The notes under the pieces were generated by a model. That model did no database searches and had not been told where the DNA came from. It saw nothing but the letters and a program-made list of their open reading frames with translations. A stretch of DNA of 6,923 bases, taken from NCBI GenBank assembly GCA_913042065.1, contig CAJWKB010000040.1:1-6923 (forward strand), written 5' to 3'. Shown piece after piece: positions 5,703 to 6,923 of the stretch. A program made the translations under genes and the position numbers. Origin of the DNA: an uncultured Alphaproteobacteria bacterium. GTDB taxonomy: Bacteria; Pseudomonadota; Alphaproteobacteria; Puniceispirillales; Puniceispirillaceae. Positions within the stretch are counted from its first letter, which is position 1; the number at the start of each line of letters is the position of its first letter.

Positions 5703-6923
5703 ATGCACACAGATAAATTTACCGCGCTTGTGCGCAATGCGGTGATCAACGCTCAGAATGAGGCGCTTGCTGCTGATCACCAAAAACTGACCGCACTGCA
5801 TGTTCTGTCTGCGATTTTGACAGATGACAATGTGATGGCGCGCAATCTTGTTGGGCGGGCGGGCGGCGATCTTGGCGCGCTCCTTTCCGGACTCGACAAG
5901 AGCCTCACGGCAATTCCATCAGTAACGGGCGGGGGCGCTGACCAAATGCAGGTGGATATCGAGCTTGCTCGGATCATGCAGGCAGCCGAGACCGAATCAA
6001 AATCTCTCAAGGATTCGTTTCTGGCTGTCGATGCGCTGTTGATTGCTATGGCGAAAAGCCGAGGCGATACCGGCAAGCTGTTACGCGAGGCTGGCGTTGA
6101 CGCGGCGCGCCTTGCCAGAGCCGTTGCCGAGATTCGCAAAGGCAGGACCGCTGACAGTGACATGGCGGAGGAGGCGCATGAAGCGCTGGGCAAATTTACC
6201 ACTGATTTGACCGATGCCGCGCGCAACGGCAAGCTAGACCCTGTGATTGGCCGTGAAGCTGAGGTTCGTCGAAGTGTACAAATACTGGCCCGCCGGACCA
6301 AAAACAATCCGGTGCTGATTGGCCAGCCTGGTGTTGGTAAAACTGCAATTGCCGAAGGGCTTGCGCAGCGTATCATCAATAGTGATGTGCCACAGGCGCT
6401 TGCTGATAAATCCCTCTTATCGTTGGATATGGGTGCGCTTGTTGCTGGCGCGAAATATCGCGGTGAGTTTGAGGAGCGCTTGAAATCTGTCCTCAAGGAA
6501 GTGCAGTCTCGAGACGGCGAAGTGATTCTGTTCGTTGACGAAATGCATCAACTTGTCGGGGCAGGTAAGACTGATGGGGCTATGGACGCGTCAAATTTGC
6601 TAAAACCAGCCTTGGCGCGCGGCCAGTTACGTTGTATCGGCGCGACGACGCTAGATGAATATCGCCAATATGTCGAAAAGGATGCCGCGCTGTCGCGCCG
6701 GTTCCAGCCCGTATTTGTTGATGAGCCAAGTGTCGAAGACACAGTTTTCATCCTGCGGGGTCTGAAAGAGAAATATGAGCTACACCATGGTGTACGGATT
6801 ACTGATGATGCGCTGATTGCGGCGGCGCGCCTTTCGCACCGTTATATCGCTGAACGGTTTCTGCCCGATAAGGCTATCGATGTGATGGATGAGGCGGCGA
6901 GCCATCTGCGAATTCAATCCGAT
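5703..6923 (+). CDS. clpB: ATP-dependent disaggregase ClpB (N-terminal 407 residues, 3' end outside window)
   Basis: ClpB is a hexameric cytosolic AAA+ chaperone that threads aggregated proteins through its pore together with the DnaK system. Visible are the N-terminal Clp repeat domain (about 1-145), a linker with R-K-G-R-T-A-D-S (145-152), and most of the first AAA+ domain. That domain has Walker A GQPGVGKT (207-214), pore-loop [10 protein letters not shown] (251-260), Walker B ILFVDE (275-280), GATTLDEYR (313-321), and the paired arginine fingers R332-R333. [17 protein letters not shown] (291-307) and [14 protein letters not shown] (387-400) are typical of ClpB rather than ClpA or ClpC. 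The middle coiled-coil domain and second AAA+ domain, which would confirm it, lie beyond the right edge of a family usually about 860 residues long. Motif numbering is within one residue of E. coli ClpB, supporting the ATG at 5703. Confidence 0.97.
   Translation, partial: MHTDKFTALVRNAVINAQNEALAADHQKLTALHVLSAILTDDNVMARNLVGRAGGDLGALLSGLDKSLTAIPSVTGGGADQMQVDIELARIMQAAETESKSLKDSFLAVDALLIAMAKSRGDTGKLLREAGVDAARLARAVAEIRKGRTADSDMAEEAHEALGKFTTDLTDAARNGKLDPVIGREAEVRRSVQILARRTKNNPVLIGQPGVGKTAIAEGLAQRIINSDVPQALADKSLLSLDMGALVAGAKYRGEFEERLKSVLKEVQSRDGEVILFVDEMHQLVGAGKTDGAMDASNLLKPALARGQLRCIGATTLDEYRQYVEKDAALSRRFQPVFVDEPSVEDTVFILRGLKEKYELHHGVRITDDALIAAARLSHRYIAERFLPDKAIDVMDEAASHLRIQSD

Noticed and set aside
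5777..6496. A 239-codon open frame on the minus strand opposite clpB
   Set aside because: It lies wholly within the well-supported clpB frame, is a low-complexity Ser/Ala/Arg-rich translation with no domain, and is the kind of antisense frame commonly miscalled opposite clpB.

Overview
The window looks like chromosomal housekeeping DNA from an alphaproteobacterium. The evidence is family content: a DUF1013/TrcR-type regulator next to a DUF465 (YdcH-like) protein and purE-purK, a DUF1192 protein, and a ClpB whose sequence reads as the alphaproteobacterial type. By eye the G+C is moderate, not as high as in many Rhodobacterales or Caulobacterales, so a marine lineage of lower G+C is possible. 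That placement is inference only. No insertion sequence, tRNA, rRNA, CRISPR array or phage gene was seen.

Layout. Positions 1-2059 hold a compact minus-strand gene set read right to left: trcR-like regulator, DUF465 protein, purE, then purK, which runs off the left edge. purE and purK overlap by 4 bases and trcR and the DUF465 frame are almost touching, so one transcript is likely. A plausible sigma70-type promoter lies about 100 bases upstream of trcR. A short divergent gene for a 63-residue DUF1192 protein (2284-2475, plus strand) meets the next minus-strand gene tail to tail with 9 bases between them.

Positions 2485-5323 hold three minus-strand genes in transcription order: a 12-helix MFS transporter, a small exported six-cysteine protein of unknown function, and a YgfZ/GcvT-like folate-binding protein of the Fe-S repair type. 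A 379-base gap at 5324-5702 separates the divergently read MFS gene and clpB. It contains an AT-rich cluster of palindromes built on GCAT/ATGC, and a candidate promoter just upstream of clpB. clpB begins at 5703 and is cut by the right edge after 407 codons.

How the genes relate. PurE and PurK are consecutive steps of IMP synthesis (N5-CAIR route). TrcR-type proteins are associated with alphaproteobacterial cell-cycle transcription, so the left block puts a growth-linked regulator and purine synthesis in one unit. YgfZ and ClpB are both protein-maintenance functions (Fe-S enzymes and disaggregation) but are not in one operon. I found no convincing new multi-gene system. The points most worth checking are the palindrome cluster before clpB, the unknown cysteine-rich exported protein, the changed signature in PurK, and start-site corrections for three genes.
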